Origin: Cristatella mucedo
Lineage: Eukaryota > Bryozoa > Phylactolaemata > Cristatellidae
Assembly (NCBI GenBank): GCA_009760855.2
Contig: WPIO01000018.1
Coordinates: forward strand, 2,359,001 to 2,423,000
Reading direction: 5' to 3'
DNA: 64,000 bases
The position numbers were made by a program, and so were the translations under genes. Position 1 is the stretch's first letter; every line of letters begins with the position of its first letter. The notes under the pieces were generated by a model that saw only the letters and a list, made by a program, of their open reading frames with translations, did no database searches and was not told the origin of the DNA. Below, piece after piece: positions 24,001-32,912 of this stretch.

Positions 24001-24163
24001 TTTGCCCACTCAATTCAATATTAGCTAAATCGATCTGCCTGTTCTGCCATAGTTTTTTGTGGTTACATTTCATAATAAGCATCACCTCCCCCGTTCAATA
24101 GAGCAGGATCCGTGTTAAAGTTGGGCAAAATCTTGGAAACAATTTCAGCCACCCAGTGAGTAC
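21094..24163 (-). CDS. Cytosolic sulfotransferase gene B, four exons seen, incomplete
   Basis: A paralogue of gene A with the same exon plan. Transcript-order pieces are 24086-24163 (GTHWVAEIVSKILPNF, the rear of the 5'-phosphosulfate loop), 23822-23901 (QPSPRVIKTHLLYDMLP), about 21257-21398 (HRDLLDMAVSRWHKMN) and 21094-21188 (HFKSCQAMIKKPQIFD). The last piece is 95 bp, the same length and phase as exon 5 of gene A. Phases agree between the first two exons. The acceptor of the third piece does not resolve without a frame problem, and neither exon 1 nor a terminal exon was found. The virus-like element begins 530 bp upstream, so it lies in intron 1 or just 5' of the gene. It may be a pseudogene. 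Confidence 0.7.
21410..23080. other. Intronic AT-rich spacer of sulfotransferase B
   Basis: It lies between exons of the inferred gene B. There is a short imperfect duplication near 21,653-21,705 (TTCTTCTATTCTCTACTA twice). No coding signature was seen. Confidence 0.4.
23149..23345 (+). repeat. CT-rich microsatellite
   Basis: About 200 bp of mostly (CT)n with interspersed CCCT, CACT and CGCT. It is interrupted by a unique stretch at about 23,285-23,320. It yields a spurious Ser/Leu-rich open frame. Confidence 0.9.
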
Positions 24164-24687
24164 CTGAAACCAATTATCAACCGACTCCATTAGTTATCCA
24201 TCTATTATGCAATAGAACAACTTGCCTCATTGCTTATTTTTAACCCCAAAAGAGGCTGACCATGTCGGTCTGCTATAATAAGTTAAATTTGAAATCAGAT
24301 TTCGGAATAATTTTTTGGCGTACGGCTTACAACATTTGCATGCACACCTTTTTCTGCAGGAATGGGATTTTTTTAGCCTAATCAAAACGAATGAAGCCGC
24401 GGTTTGCTTAATATTCTTCAGTATCAAATATCTATTCAGTAAAAAATGTTGATCCTGACATGCCCCCGCCAGAGGCCAGTGGAAGTTTAGCGCCGGTTAA
24501 CATCATTAATAACGTCAGATATCTTTTGCTGGAGTAGGCAGTGTTTGGCCCGGTACTCAACCGTTGCAAGCAGACTTGGCTCCTGCTGAAACAGAGAGAC
24601 CAAAATCCTACTACCGTGTTACTTACAATGCGAGGCGTCCATACTGAGTCTGGAGCAGCTTGTACTGACTTGGTTATCGCTAATCCT

Positions 24688-24692
24688 GACCC
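24688..24692 (+). other. Target-site duplication, left (GACCC)
   Basis: GACCC immediately precedes the left TIR, and the same five bases immediately follow the right TIR. Polinton duplications are usually described as 6 bp; here only five match. Confidence 0.75.
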
Positions 24693-24840
24693 TGTTGTAA
24701 GAAAAGTCACGTTTTAGGATAATTCCCCTTTCAGGACACTCATGTTCACTACGTTCACATTCGTTGTCCTGAAAAGGAAATTTTCCTAAAAAGTGTACTT
24801 TTCCTCCAACACTAAAATTTTTTCCCATGATTTTTTATTT
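24693..24840 (+). repeat. Left terminal inverted repeat, with internal hairpin
   Basis: It matches the reverse complement of 48474-48621 with only a few mismatches, clustered at about 24,720-24,730 and at the inner end. Within it CTTTCAGGACACTCATG and CATTCGTTGTCCTGAAAAG are near-complementary arms. An outer pair CACGTTTTAGGA / TCCTAAAAAGTG nests around them. Confidence 0.95.
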
Positions 24841-24974
24841 CTCCAACCTCGGTTTCACCGTCGGTTGTCAAAAAATTACCCGATATCGTGAAAGGAAAAA
24901 TTCCATCATCACTAAATTTAATCGTTAGCGTTAGTTTGAAAATTATAATATATATATGTATAATTGTTTTATTT

Positions 24975-24983
24975 TATATAGAA
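24975..24983 (+). promoter_or_regulatory. Start-proximal promoter-like motif TATATAGAA
   Basis: TATATAGAA directly precedes the ATG at 24984. The same motif, with 0-8 nt before ATG, lies before about twenty genes of the element, which marks it as a shared promoter, probably giving very short leaders. Confidence 0.7.
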
Positions 24984-25381
24984 ATGCCAGATTTGAGAAA
25001 AGATTTTGCTGTTAAAAAATATGAAGAGACTGTTCAGTTTAATAAAAAAATTAGGGGTGTATAATAAATTTAACAAGAGCTAGATATGTACTTAAATTCA
25101 TAAATATAGTAATAGCATTAGGAGTAACTATTTCAAGTACTTATGTTCAAGTATTACCATCTATTACCCACGCTGTAACTGTCTTTTCAGCTTTATCTGT
25201 AATGTTTGTATCAGTTGACGGTGTGCTTACAGAAATAGATAAACGTAAAAGGAATGCTTTAAGTTCTAATTATCAAATTATCTCAAAGATTACTAACGCT
25301 TTATCTGATGATGAGATTACAAAAGAAGAGTTTGAAGGACTTGTATTGGGGAACTCACAAACTGAACTAAATGTTGGCTAA
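24984..25381 (+). pseudogene. Small membrane protein, frameshifted
   Basis: The ATG follows the TATATAGAA motif. The first 25 or so codons are polar (MPDLRKDFAVKKYEE) and end in stops. The frame then shifts to a stretch with two hydrophobic segments (FINIVIALGVTISSTYVQ; AVTVFSALSVMFVSV) and a polar tail, ending in TAA at 25379-25381. Two shifts appear needed around 25,045-25,075. The layout of two membrane helices followed by a charged tail resembles small SLATT-like membrane proteins of such elements, but I cannot assign it firmly. Its 3' end overlaps that of the convergent integrase gene. Confidence 0.55.
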
Positions 25382-26230
25382 TAACTTGCAACTCCTCTCT
25401 AACAAAGCTTCTCTTAACATCATTTACAAAATATCTAACTGATTGTTGTTTCAATATCATTGTTCTAACGATAGTGTGTTTTGTTAAACTCCATATCGCA
25501 TCTGTAGCTCTTCTTTTTTTCTCATCTTCTCCTTCACCCGGTTCTAATAAATACCTAACACTTGTCCCAAGTTCTAATAGCTTTTCGCCATGATATTTTG
25601 GTTTCTTTAGTTTTACCTTTTCTTTTTTTATCGCCTTTGCAGGTTCTTCACCAATCATTCTTGTAACACTATTATTTAGATATTCAATAATCTTTGGTAG
25701 ATTATCAATCCACTCTCTATTTCTATTATAGTCTCCTTTATTAATACTTTCTAATTCTTTTTCATACTGAGCAATGAATGCTCTCTCAGCAACTGTTCTA
25801 TTCATTCTTTCAACTAATGCAACACTCTTTTTACTAGTGCCTTCTATGATACGTGTTTCATGTTTTTTTCATTTCTTTAGCAAACTCTCCTTTAACTCTG
25901 ATCCTGGATCTACAGTCATTTTCTTTGGCCACTTCAAAGGACCTTTATTGTAAATATCTATTATTGCTTTTGTCACTTCTTTAGAAGACTTTGTTTTAAG
26001 AGGTCTTGATTCTTTATATCTACTAGCAACATCAATAACACTCAAAGCATATTTATATCTAGAATCATTAGGCATATACAAAATGTCTGCCTGATGACTT
26101 TCATTCGGTTCAACAATATTAAAGAACCCTTTTGGAATTACTTTCGGTCTTGGCTTGAATACTTGGCTTATATCTGAGTTAGGATTGAATTTACCTTCTT
26201 TTTTCTTTCATTTAGAGTTAAGAATGACAT
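25317..26230 (-). pseudogene. Retroviral-type (rve) integrase, frameshifted
   Basis: This DDE recombinase would process the TIR ends and join them to host DNA. The start (MSFLTLNERKKK) at 26230 is preceded by TATAGA. A catalytic-core start is visible (ADILYMPNDSRYKYALSV), with the first Asp in ADI, ASRYKESRPLKTKSSKE, and the second Asp in TVDPGSE. The C-terminal half begins VERMNRTVAERAFIAQYE and includes GTSVRYLLEPGE and SFVREELQVI, typical of Polinton integrases. Indels lie near 26,210, 25,895 and 25,868, several in A or T runs. It is divergent from the Cys-rich gene at 26241, with start codons 10 bp apart. Confidence 0.9.
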
Positions 26231-26240
26231 TCTATAGAGA
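26231..26240. promoter_or_regulatory. 10-bp bidirectional promoter
   Basis: CATTCTATAGAGAATG holds two divergent ATGs separated by TCTATAGAGA. On plus it reads TATAGAGA-ATG, on minus TATAGA-ATG. Each copy of the element's start motif thus overlaps the other. Confidence 0.65.
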
Positions 26241-26553
26241 ATGGAAATATTTTGTGGTACATGCTTAAGCACATTTAATGCACTTGAATACCTTGAAACA
26301 GGTCATCCATATTGTAAACCAAAAATAAAAAAATAAAAAACAGGAATACGAAATACGCTGCTGCATATGTGATAAAGATATGAAAGAAACTGAATTTGAT
26401 TCTAGTCTTTTTCGTAATAACCACTGCATAATCTGCTCGTACTGTAACATAGATTCTTACTATTATAAAAAAGAAAAACCAACTAAACTGTACTTACTGA
26501 TTAAGAAACACTTAAAAAACAATGTTGTTCTACTTCTTTACATCATTGTTTAG
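26241..26553 (+). pseudogene. Cys-rich putative zinc-binding protein, frameshifted
   Basis: ATG follows TATAGAGA. The first frame gives MEIFCGTCLSTFNALEYL then HPYCKPK before a stop in an A-rich run near 26,325. A second frame continues with CCICDKDMKETEF and NNHCIICSYCNIDSYY, ending in TAG. Paired Cys (CxxC four times) suggest RING-like or treble-clef zinc binding; there is no clear family match. Divergent from integrase and convergent with the fibre gene at 26661-27521. Confidence 0.55.
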
Positions 26554-26660
26554 ATCATGAAGCCATCTGTTGCATTTCTAAGTTATTTCCAGTTGCTAAA
26601 GGTAAACACAAAGCGACGAAGTTAAAAGAGTTAATAGTTCTAATAGTTTATTTATATTTC

Positions 26661-27521
26661 TCAGGTGGGTACATAACCAACCATGATGTTTACCTTTAGT
26701 TTTCCTGTGCTATCAACAAAGTAATACTCCGTCGGTAATCTATAAAAATATACATAGTACTTTAAGTTAACACCAGTTGAAGAAGTGTTTATAGCTCTTA
26801 CATCACCTGACACAACACTAGTATCTGAAGTAGGTTAAAGGAACACACAATTAGATGCTCCAACAACCATAACATTGAATATCATTATAGGTGGGGCCAT
26901 TTTGTTTGTCCATGAATAAGGTGTTGATAGATTTAAAATTGAGTTTAGTGCTTTGGGATCCATTGAGATTGATATTACTTCTGTTATTTTTTTAAGTGTT
27001 TTATCTACATAATTCTTTGTAGCGACGTCAGAAGGATTTACAGGCTCTGCAACATTAGTTATTGAGTATCAACCCATATTGATATTTGTTGTTAAAGGAA
27101 ATGCTTTCAATAATACATCTCTTTTCATTTCTCCATAAGCAACACACAAATCATCATTTAATACCACTGGATTAGTATTACCAGAATTCCAATAAGTAGA
27201 TGTTATGGCTTTTGCATTCATGTCTAAATCTCCTAACATTATGTCCACAGTTTTCTTAACATAATTATTTACTTGACTAATATTTACTCCGTCAGTAGGG
27301 TTAACTCCTGCTCCTAGATTTGTAATACGTTTACCATTAAGGTTAAGTGTTATTCCTGTATTAACGACAACGTTAGCGTTAGCATAGGCTTTTGTAAAAG
27401 CATCATAATCGTTAACAGGGTCATCTAGGTTTATAATTTTATTACTATTTGCATCAAGATCAGAAAGAATGAAACCATTATTCTTCGATACATAGTCCTC
27501 GCTGTGAAACTTTTTGTTCAT
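26661..27521 (-). pseudogene. Fibre-like protein 1, phage-type repeats, two stops
   Basis: Starts at 27521 right after TATATAG. It contains units of the form hydrophobic-D-x-N-x-K-I-x-N-L-x-x-P-x-x-x-x-D-A-x-x-K-x-Y: SDLDANSNKIINLDDPVND, LNLNGKRITNLGAGVNP and MDPKALN near the end. The repeat is typical of phage tail fibres and adhesive spike stems. TGA at 27069-27071 and TAA at 26835-26837 interrupt it; the frame continues past both. Related to the three fibre-like genes at 38,586-41,309 but lying alone in the opposite orientation. Probably a receptor-binding or decorative capsid protein. Confidence 0.65.
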
Positions 27522-28318
27522 CTATATAATTATTTATTAATATTTTAGATCTCTTTAACACTTCCTTTACAACTGGAATAATTCTTACAAATCTAAGCGG
27601 ATCTTCTTCAACTACTTGTATCTCTACTTTTCTAATGTAATATTTGATATCATAACCAAAGTTTTTTTTATTGTTAAAACGACCATATTTAGAAATTATA
27701 TCAAATTCGAATTCAAAGTACTTTTCATCTTTAAGTAAAAACATAAAAAGAGGTTCACGTATTGGTATATCAAATTCATAAGTCGTTGGAATTCTAACTG
27801 TTCATGCAGCAACATAGTCTTTAGGTATATCATGGCAATTAAAACCTGGAACGAGTATTTCAAATTCAATATAAAAAATCTGCTAAGCTTTAAGACGTGT
27901 AAACCAAGTAAACACTGTGCAATATATTGTTTTGGAATAAAATCTTTTACAATAGTTCTAGAATATAAACATTTTATTTCTATTAGAGTATCTTGATCAA
28001 TAATTCCATCTGGAGAATAGCGATAAACTCCATCACTAGTAAAACATTCATTTGAATTCTCAATACTTCTATTCAACTTAATTTGTAAAAATTTAGCTGC
28101 TATTGGCTCGAATACTTTTCCAAACATCATCTGAGGAAATCTAATAGGTTGAGAGTTTGCAATATATTTTTTTAGTTTTATTAATTCAGTGTCACAATCA
28201 ATTTGAGAGCCAAATACCATATCATCACCTAAAACTGAATACACTTCCGACCCTCCAATATTTAACTTCATAGAATGTTTCCACTCATCAGACCCTTGAA
28301 TTAAATTTGTTTTTGCAT
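27478..28318 (-). pseudogene. Lambda-exonuclease/YqaJ-type PD-(D/E)XK nuclease, frameshifted
   Basis: The ATG at 28318 follows an AATATA run. An indel in the A-rich start (about 28,300) precedes LIQGSDEW and IGGSE, the N-terminal signature of YqaJ-type nucleases. Downstream are FPQMMFGKVFEPIAAKF, SPDGIIDQ and LIEIKC, i.e. the E, D and ExK catalytic elements. A T-run indel near 27,880 and an in-frame TGA near 27,802 break the C-terminal third, which ends at 27478 and overlaps the fibre gene start. Such nucleases resect DNA ends for recombination or genome processing. This accessory is seen in many dsDNA viruses. Confidence 0.75.
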
Positions 28319-28342
28319 TATATTTAGTTGTTATAATGTTTA

Positions 28343-29881
28343 TTAAAAATCTTTTCCTTCGTAAACCATATTTCCCTTAATACAAGTGAAATTAGCGCCT
28401 GAACCGTTAGAAGTTAGTTCAGCAGTATTCTCACAAATAGTTATGTAATAAACAGTAACACTAGATGCGGGTATAGCACTACTATTGAACTCAATGGTAA
28501 CATCAAGTTTTTTTGTTACTCTAAGAGGTTCGTCATTGTATTGGAGATCAATAACGTGAATTGGATAAAGTGATAACCACTCATAATAACCAACACCAAC
28601 TGGTTCGGCAAGTTCATTAAGGCCAAGATACTGCTTTCTAAAAGTCGTGAAGTCCATGTAAGATTGGAAACACCTTCCTTTTTTAAACTCACATGCTCTT
28701 TGAATAGCTGGATATTGTTTATATCCATGAGCGTATAGATAAACGCTCTTAATATCACAATGGTTATAAGTACACGGATTACCAGTGTAGCTATCATATT
28801 TATTAGCATTTTGTGCTGCAACGATCAACCACCTAACTTTATCAATGTTATTTTGAACTGATGGAGTTTTAGTAAATCTAGTTCCTTGATTAGTAGCTGT
28901 TATAGTTACTAACTCATGTCTTCTAACTCTATAGTTTAGTCTAATTGTGTTTGATCTTTCACTTGAAAATTCAGCAAGTGATCTTTGAATACTTTCTTTA
29001 GGTACTACACATGGAACAACTAGTCTCATTTTTGACATAGCAACCCTGAAAGTTGTATAAGCACCATCATTAGCAGCAGGTACAAAACTAGCATTTGGTG
29101 TTTTAGTTGTAAGAGTATTTGTAGTTGTACCAACAGCAGCTGAATCTCCAGTTAAGATAAAGTTTTTATCATCTCCTCCAACCCTTGTGAGTTCAAGAGT
29201 GAAAGGAATATTATAAAGGATTTTATTCATATCAGCACAAAAACCAGAAAGTCTTGCAAGAAGTATTCCAATAGTAAATGATGCAACGTCTGCATCTGCT
29301 TCAATAGTGTTGTTTTTAAGACCGCTTCTATAGATGAAACCATTGTTTGTGGTTGATGCTTTAGAAGCTTCAGGGCTAGTATATGGTCCAAGATTTGAAG
29401 CCAAATCACCCAATTAATTTGCCTCGTCTTTCTTCCATCCAGTAGCAGGTCCTTCAGTTCTATTATAATCATTTGGATAGCATAGAAGCCCTATAATTGT
29501 TGAAACAGTTCCAACAGCTTCTTTCAAGGGAAGGCTTTCAATTTCTTCAATGCCAAGTCTAATTCTCATGCTACTGAACAACCATGCTCCAGCATTATTA
29601 ACTAATCCTAAAGCAAGCTTTCTATTAAGTGCTGGTAGTGGATCAGTTGAAGTTGCTGGTATAACACCAACCCTTCCTTCAAGTAAAAGATAACTATCAG
29701 ATAGAACATAACATGTTTGTTGTTCACCAGGATCAATGAAAGTAACTAATTTACTATCAATTCTGTCAGTCTCGTTTCCATTAACTTGGTACCACTCTCT
29801 GAATTGATAGTCTTTAAGTTTATAATCAGGAAACTCAGGATCTCCAAGTTCAAGTATATTACTAATATCTGCGCTTGCCAT
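28343..29881 (-). pseudogene. Major capsid protein, double jelly-roll type, one in-frame TAA
   Basis: Starts MASADISNIL at 29881 after TATATAGAGAAGAA. The N-terminal block VNNAGAWLFSSMRIRLG (residues 94-110) and the C-terminal GYYEWLSLYPIHVIDLQ are hallmarks of Polinton/adintovirus hexon-like capsid proteins, which build the icosahedral shell. Length is about 512 codons, as expected. A single TAA (29414-29416) splits it after residue 155; the frame is otherwise open and ends TAA TAA at 28343. No frameshift was seen. Between the nuclease and a coiled-coil gene on the same strand, it forms a structural block. Confidence 0.9.
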
Positions 29882-29895
29882 TTCTTCTCTATATA
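29882..29895 (-). promoter_or_regulatory. Promoter-like motif of the capsid gene
   Basis: On the minus strand TATATAGAGAAGAA precedes ATG of the major capsid gene. It is a longer-spaced variant of the element-wide TATATAG-ATG motif. Confidence 0.6.
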
Positions 29896-29926
29896 AAAAA
29901 CTAAAAATTTATATACTTTGAATATA

Positions 29927-30482
29927 TTAACCAGCACCTAATTTCCTCCTCATATTCCCACCATAACCATCGCTTCTCTGAGGAACGACAGTGTTCTCTT
30001 TTATTAATTTGTCAATTTCTTTATAAGCTTTTGGATCTTTCTCTTTAAGAGTTTCTAAATATTCTATCACTTCTTTATCTTCAGTTTTTCTCTTTTTTTT
30101 CTCTTTTAGTTTTTGGTTTAAGTTTCTCAAGCATTGCACGTGTAATCTCTAGATCCATTTCTTTAATCTTTCTATCGTAATCTTCTTCCTTTTTTCGTTT
30201 CTTAATTTCATATTCTTGTTCTTTCTTTCTTCTTTCTTCTTCAAGTTTATCATCCATATCTCTTCGTTTGACAGCGTATTTTTGATCAATCTTTTCTTTC
30301 TTTGTTTGAAGTTCGGTGAGTTTCCTTGCTTGATGCATATCAATTCCTTAACTTGCAATGTTCATATTTAGACCAGTTAATCCAGTTATAACAGATGTTA
30401 CCCTTCCAACACCATCTATTACTTTATCCAAAACACCTGACCCATAATACCTTTCATGACCATTCCTTGCATAGCTCCCCAT
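29927..30482 (-). pseudogene. Charged coiled-coil protein, one TAA and one frameshift
   Basis: Start ATG at 30482 follows TATAGGAGG. The N-terminus is glycine/aromatic-rich (MGSYARNGHERYYGSG) and leads to VIDGVGRVTSVITGLTG. TAA at 30348-30350 is followed in frame by a strongly charged helical stretch (KLEEERRKKEQEYEIKKR). A shift near 30,090 leads into EYLETLKEKDPKAYKEID and a basic Gly-rich end. Not recognised. It lies between capsid and penton genes, so a minor virion or scaffold role is possible. Confidence 0.5.
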
Positions 30483-30491
30483 CCTCCTATA

Positions 30492-31050
30492 TTACTTTGA
30501 AATTTCTATTGTAGCTATAACATCTCTAATTGCATTGAGCCTATTTCCATTTTGATCTTTTAAAGTAATCATAAAACTACTCAAGGATTATATATCACCT
30601 CTTGTCGGTAGATAAATTACATTTGGAATATGTAAATCAACTTTATCGCCTGCTTATATATTTTTTGCATCAATAGTATATAAAGATAAAGATTGTTCTG
30701 AAAAACCTTTTATTTTCTCTATATAATTAAGTTCTAGATTAACCAAAACACAATCAACACTTATCCATTCAATGTCATTGAAATTAGAGGATTTCATTTT
30801 ACTCCATGCTGTGTAAGTTCCGGCGAAGTAATGTGATTTTCCATATTTTTTATCTTCTTCTCTTCCATCACTATAATCATAATCAGGGGCATATGTTCCT
30901 TGTTCCTTTGTATTAAAACCAAGTATATCTCCAATGTTGTTAATAACGCCGGATATATCACTTGCTAGTAAAACAACATATTCACCCACTACTTTCATAA
31001 CTATTCTATCACCTGCACCAACACTAAAAATAATTCCAGTACTATTTAAC
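30492..31050 (-). pseudogene. Penton-like minor capsid paralogue, C-terminal part, two TAA
   Basis: Contains NIGDILGFNTKEQGTY, WISVDCVLVNLELNYIE and, after TAA codons at 30654-30656 and 30588-30590, LKDQNGNRL. The order ILGF, then hydrophobic-x-C-x-L-V-N, then DQNG is that of Polinton penton-like single jelly-roll proteins (compare 32048-32908). It begins abruptly near 31050, at the axis of an inverted duplication. Its N-terminal part is not contiguous. Both TAAs align with Ser codons in the inverted copy (TCA at 31618-31620; TCT at 31555-31557). Confidence 0.7.
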
Positions 31051-31055
31051 TGTTA

Positions 31056-31833
31056 AAACTTCAGGGACCTACGACACTAACAAAATCGTTCTTGCTTTAA
31101 ACGCAGCTTTAGGAGGTAAGATAAAAAAAGATACTACAACATCCGCACTATATAATGGAAGAGCTGGAAATGGAATAAGATTTAGTGTTGATACAGATGA
31201 TAAGATAGTTATGCAAGTAGCTGGTGACAGTGTTGTCTTCCTTGGAACCAACTCTCTTATTACAAAAAGGCTGATTTTTGTAGTATTGGAGATACATTAG
31301 GTTTTAACTCAAACGAACAAGGAACGTTTGACCGAGACATGGTTGGAGGTACTCCTTATGAAGCGGTAGAAAAAGCTATGTATTTTGCTGGAACTTATAA
31401 AGCATGGAATAAAATGATTCAACCTGATAATACAGGTGTAAAATGGATAAGTGTTGACTGCGACTTAGTTAATCCAGAACTTAATTATATAGAGAAAACA
31501 AAAGCGTTTTCAGAACAATCACTGTCTTTATATGTCATCGACACTGATGATATCTCTCCAGGTCAAAAAGTTGATTTACATATTCCAAATGTAATGTATC
31601 TACCGACAACAGGTGATATATCATTATTGAGTGGATATAGAATTACATTAACAGATCAAAATGGAAATAGGATTAATACAATTACAGATGTTATATCTAC
31701 AATAGTTATTAGAAAAGGTAAAACAAGTATAGAAGATAGTATAGAAAAAATTAAAACAATTATAGAAAAAAGTAAAACAAGTATAGAAACACCATCTTTG
31801 GTTTCTGTTCCAAAATTAATTTCAATGTTTTGA
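31056..31833 (+). pseudogene. Penton-like minor capsid paralogue, inverted duplicate
   Basis: A divergent inverted copy of 30492-31050 (by eye roughly three quarters identical) that extends further 5' (SGTYDTNKIVLALNAALG). A frameshift near 31,265-31,290 precedes the open stretch from 31339, which holds WISVDCDLVNPELNYIEK and LTDQNGNRINTI. Similarity to the partner ends near 31,700. The remaining tail of the open frame to 31833 overlaps antisense coding from the fragment at 31790-32035 and is probably not genuine. Confidence 0.65.
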
Positions 31834-32035
31834 GGCTCACCAACATCTCCAAGAGAAAACTTTAACCAAGCCTATCATTCACACTCCTAAAGACATTTGA
31901 TATAGCTCTATTTACATATGTAAACTTTACCCTTCTTAAATCAATTTCATTGTATCCAGAATTTTCTCCTTAATTAATTGGAGGACATAATGTTTTATAG
32001 TCTGAAGAGGATGTACCCGTTAATCTTATCGTCAT
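31790..32035 (-). pseudogene. Penton-like N-terminal fragment
   Basis: Starts MTIRLTGTSSSDYKTL at 32035 after TATATAGACAAA. TAA at 31970-31972 is followed in frame by GENSGYNEIDLRRVKF and YVNRAISNVF; a second stop and shift near 31,870 lead to SLGDVGEPQNIEI. The pattern resembles the N-terminal region of penton-like proteins. It is cut off by the inverted duplicate, so this is probably the detached 5' end of the paralogue whose 3' end lies at 30492-31050. Confidence 0.5.
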
Positions 32036-32047
32036 TTTGTCTATATA

Positions 32048-32908
32048 TTATATTTTTATAATTTCTATAACAACAGCAATTTGTTCACCACCAAAATCTA
32101 ACAACTTCAAGTTTTGATCTGTAATCCAAACAGTTATATCACTAATACTTTCAGTAGAAATGTTGTGGTATTCAAGTGTGTTTGGTTCGTAAACCATTGT
32201 ATCCCATGGGTAAAAGTCAAATCCAAAACTTCCTAAAGCTTGTGTTTCGATTCCATTTATATAACTTGTTCCAGGAGCAACTAAATTACAATTCACAAGA
32301 ACAAGTTTTACATCTGCAATACTTACCTGTTCGTCTGAATAAAACTTTGTATTTGGAGTACAAATATCTGGTGTAATATTTGGATATGTCTCTGAAAACT
32401 TATTATCAGTTGTGTAAGCAGGTTTAGTAAATCCAAGCACTTTAGAAATAGAAGATTTACTTGCAATAAAACTCCACCCAATAGGCATAGTAATCCACGA
32501 GTGTGCTGTACCAGTATCAACACCAACTACAAACTTATCAGTTGTTGACCCTGTTTGAGTAATATAATTATTAATCCTATCAACAATACCTATGTTTAAG
32601 TCATCACTATCAACAGTATAAATTCCTGGTTCTATAGTTACAGTTTGTTCAGAACCACCAGCACTTCTATAAATAAAAGTATTATTAGAAGTAGTAATAT
32701 TTTTTATGCAATTGATTCCTACAAACTTCTTAAAACAAACTTTTAAGTTTTTATTTCTCAATGAAATAGGATTATTAATATGTAGCTTAAGTGGATTAGA
32801 ATTTCTAATAATATTGAACACATGCCCTTCTTTACTTGCTTGACTACTTTTTCTAATAATTTCAACATTCTTAAGTATGTCTTTTGTAATACCTATAATA
32901 CCACTCAT
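32048..32908 (-). CDS. Penton-like minor capsid protein, intact
   Basis: 286 residues, start at 32908 after TATATAGAAAA, ending TAA. The order of signatures matches Polinton/adintovirus minor capsid (penton) proteins: VTIEPGIYTVDSDDLN, a variable loop region, SKVLGFTKPAYTTDN, VKLVLVNCNLVAPGTSY, then SISDITVWITDQNLKLLDF and GGEQIAVVIEI at the C-terminus. These proteins occupy capsid vertices as single jelly rolls. No disruption was seen, in contrast to its two damaged paralogues at 30,492-32,035. The AT-hook gene ends 4 bp upstream. Confidence 0.85.
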   Translation of the reverse strand: MSGIIGITKDILKNVEIIRKSSQASKEGHVFNIIRNSNPLKLHINNPISLRNKNLKVCFKKFVGINCIKNITTSNNTFIYRSAGGSEQTVTIEPGIYTVDSDDLNIGIVDRINNYITQTGSTTDKFVVGVDTGTAHSWITMPIGWSFIASKSSISKVLGFTKPAYTTDNKFSETYPNITPDICTPNTKFYSDEQVSIADVKLVLVNCNLVAPGTSYINGIETQALGSFGFDFYPWDTMVYEPNTLEYHNISTESISDITVWITDQNLKLLDFGGEQIAVVIEIIKI

Positions 32909-32912
32909 TTTT

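Noticed and set aside
25868-25871. In-frame TGA in the integrase as evidence for TGA coding Trp
   Set aside because: The surrounding residues fit better in another frame, with compensating indels in a T run and an A run, so it is a frameshift pair, not a recoded codon.
28343-29413. Separate 356-residue gene downstream of the 155-residue capsid N-terminus
   Set aside because: The two frames are identical and separated by a single TAA. The second has no ATG at its start and its content is the C-terminal half of the same capsid protein.
31339-31833. Open frame as a complete 164-residue gene
   Set aside because: Its upstream coding continues past the ATG in another frame and its last 40 or so codons lie antisense to a penton-like N-terminal fragment, so it is a piece of an inverted duplicate rather than a gene of its own.
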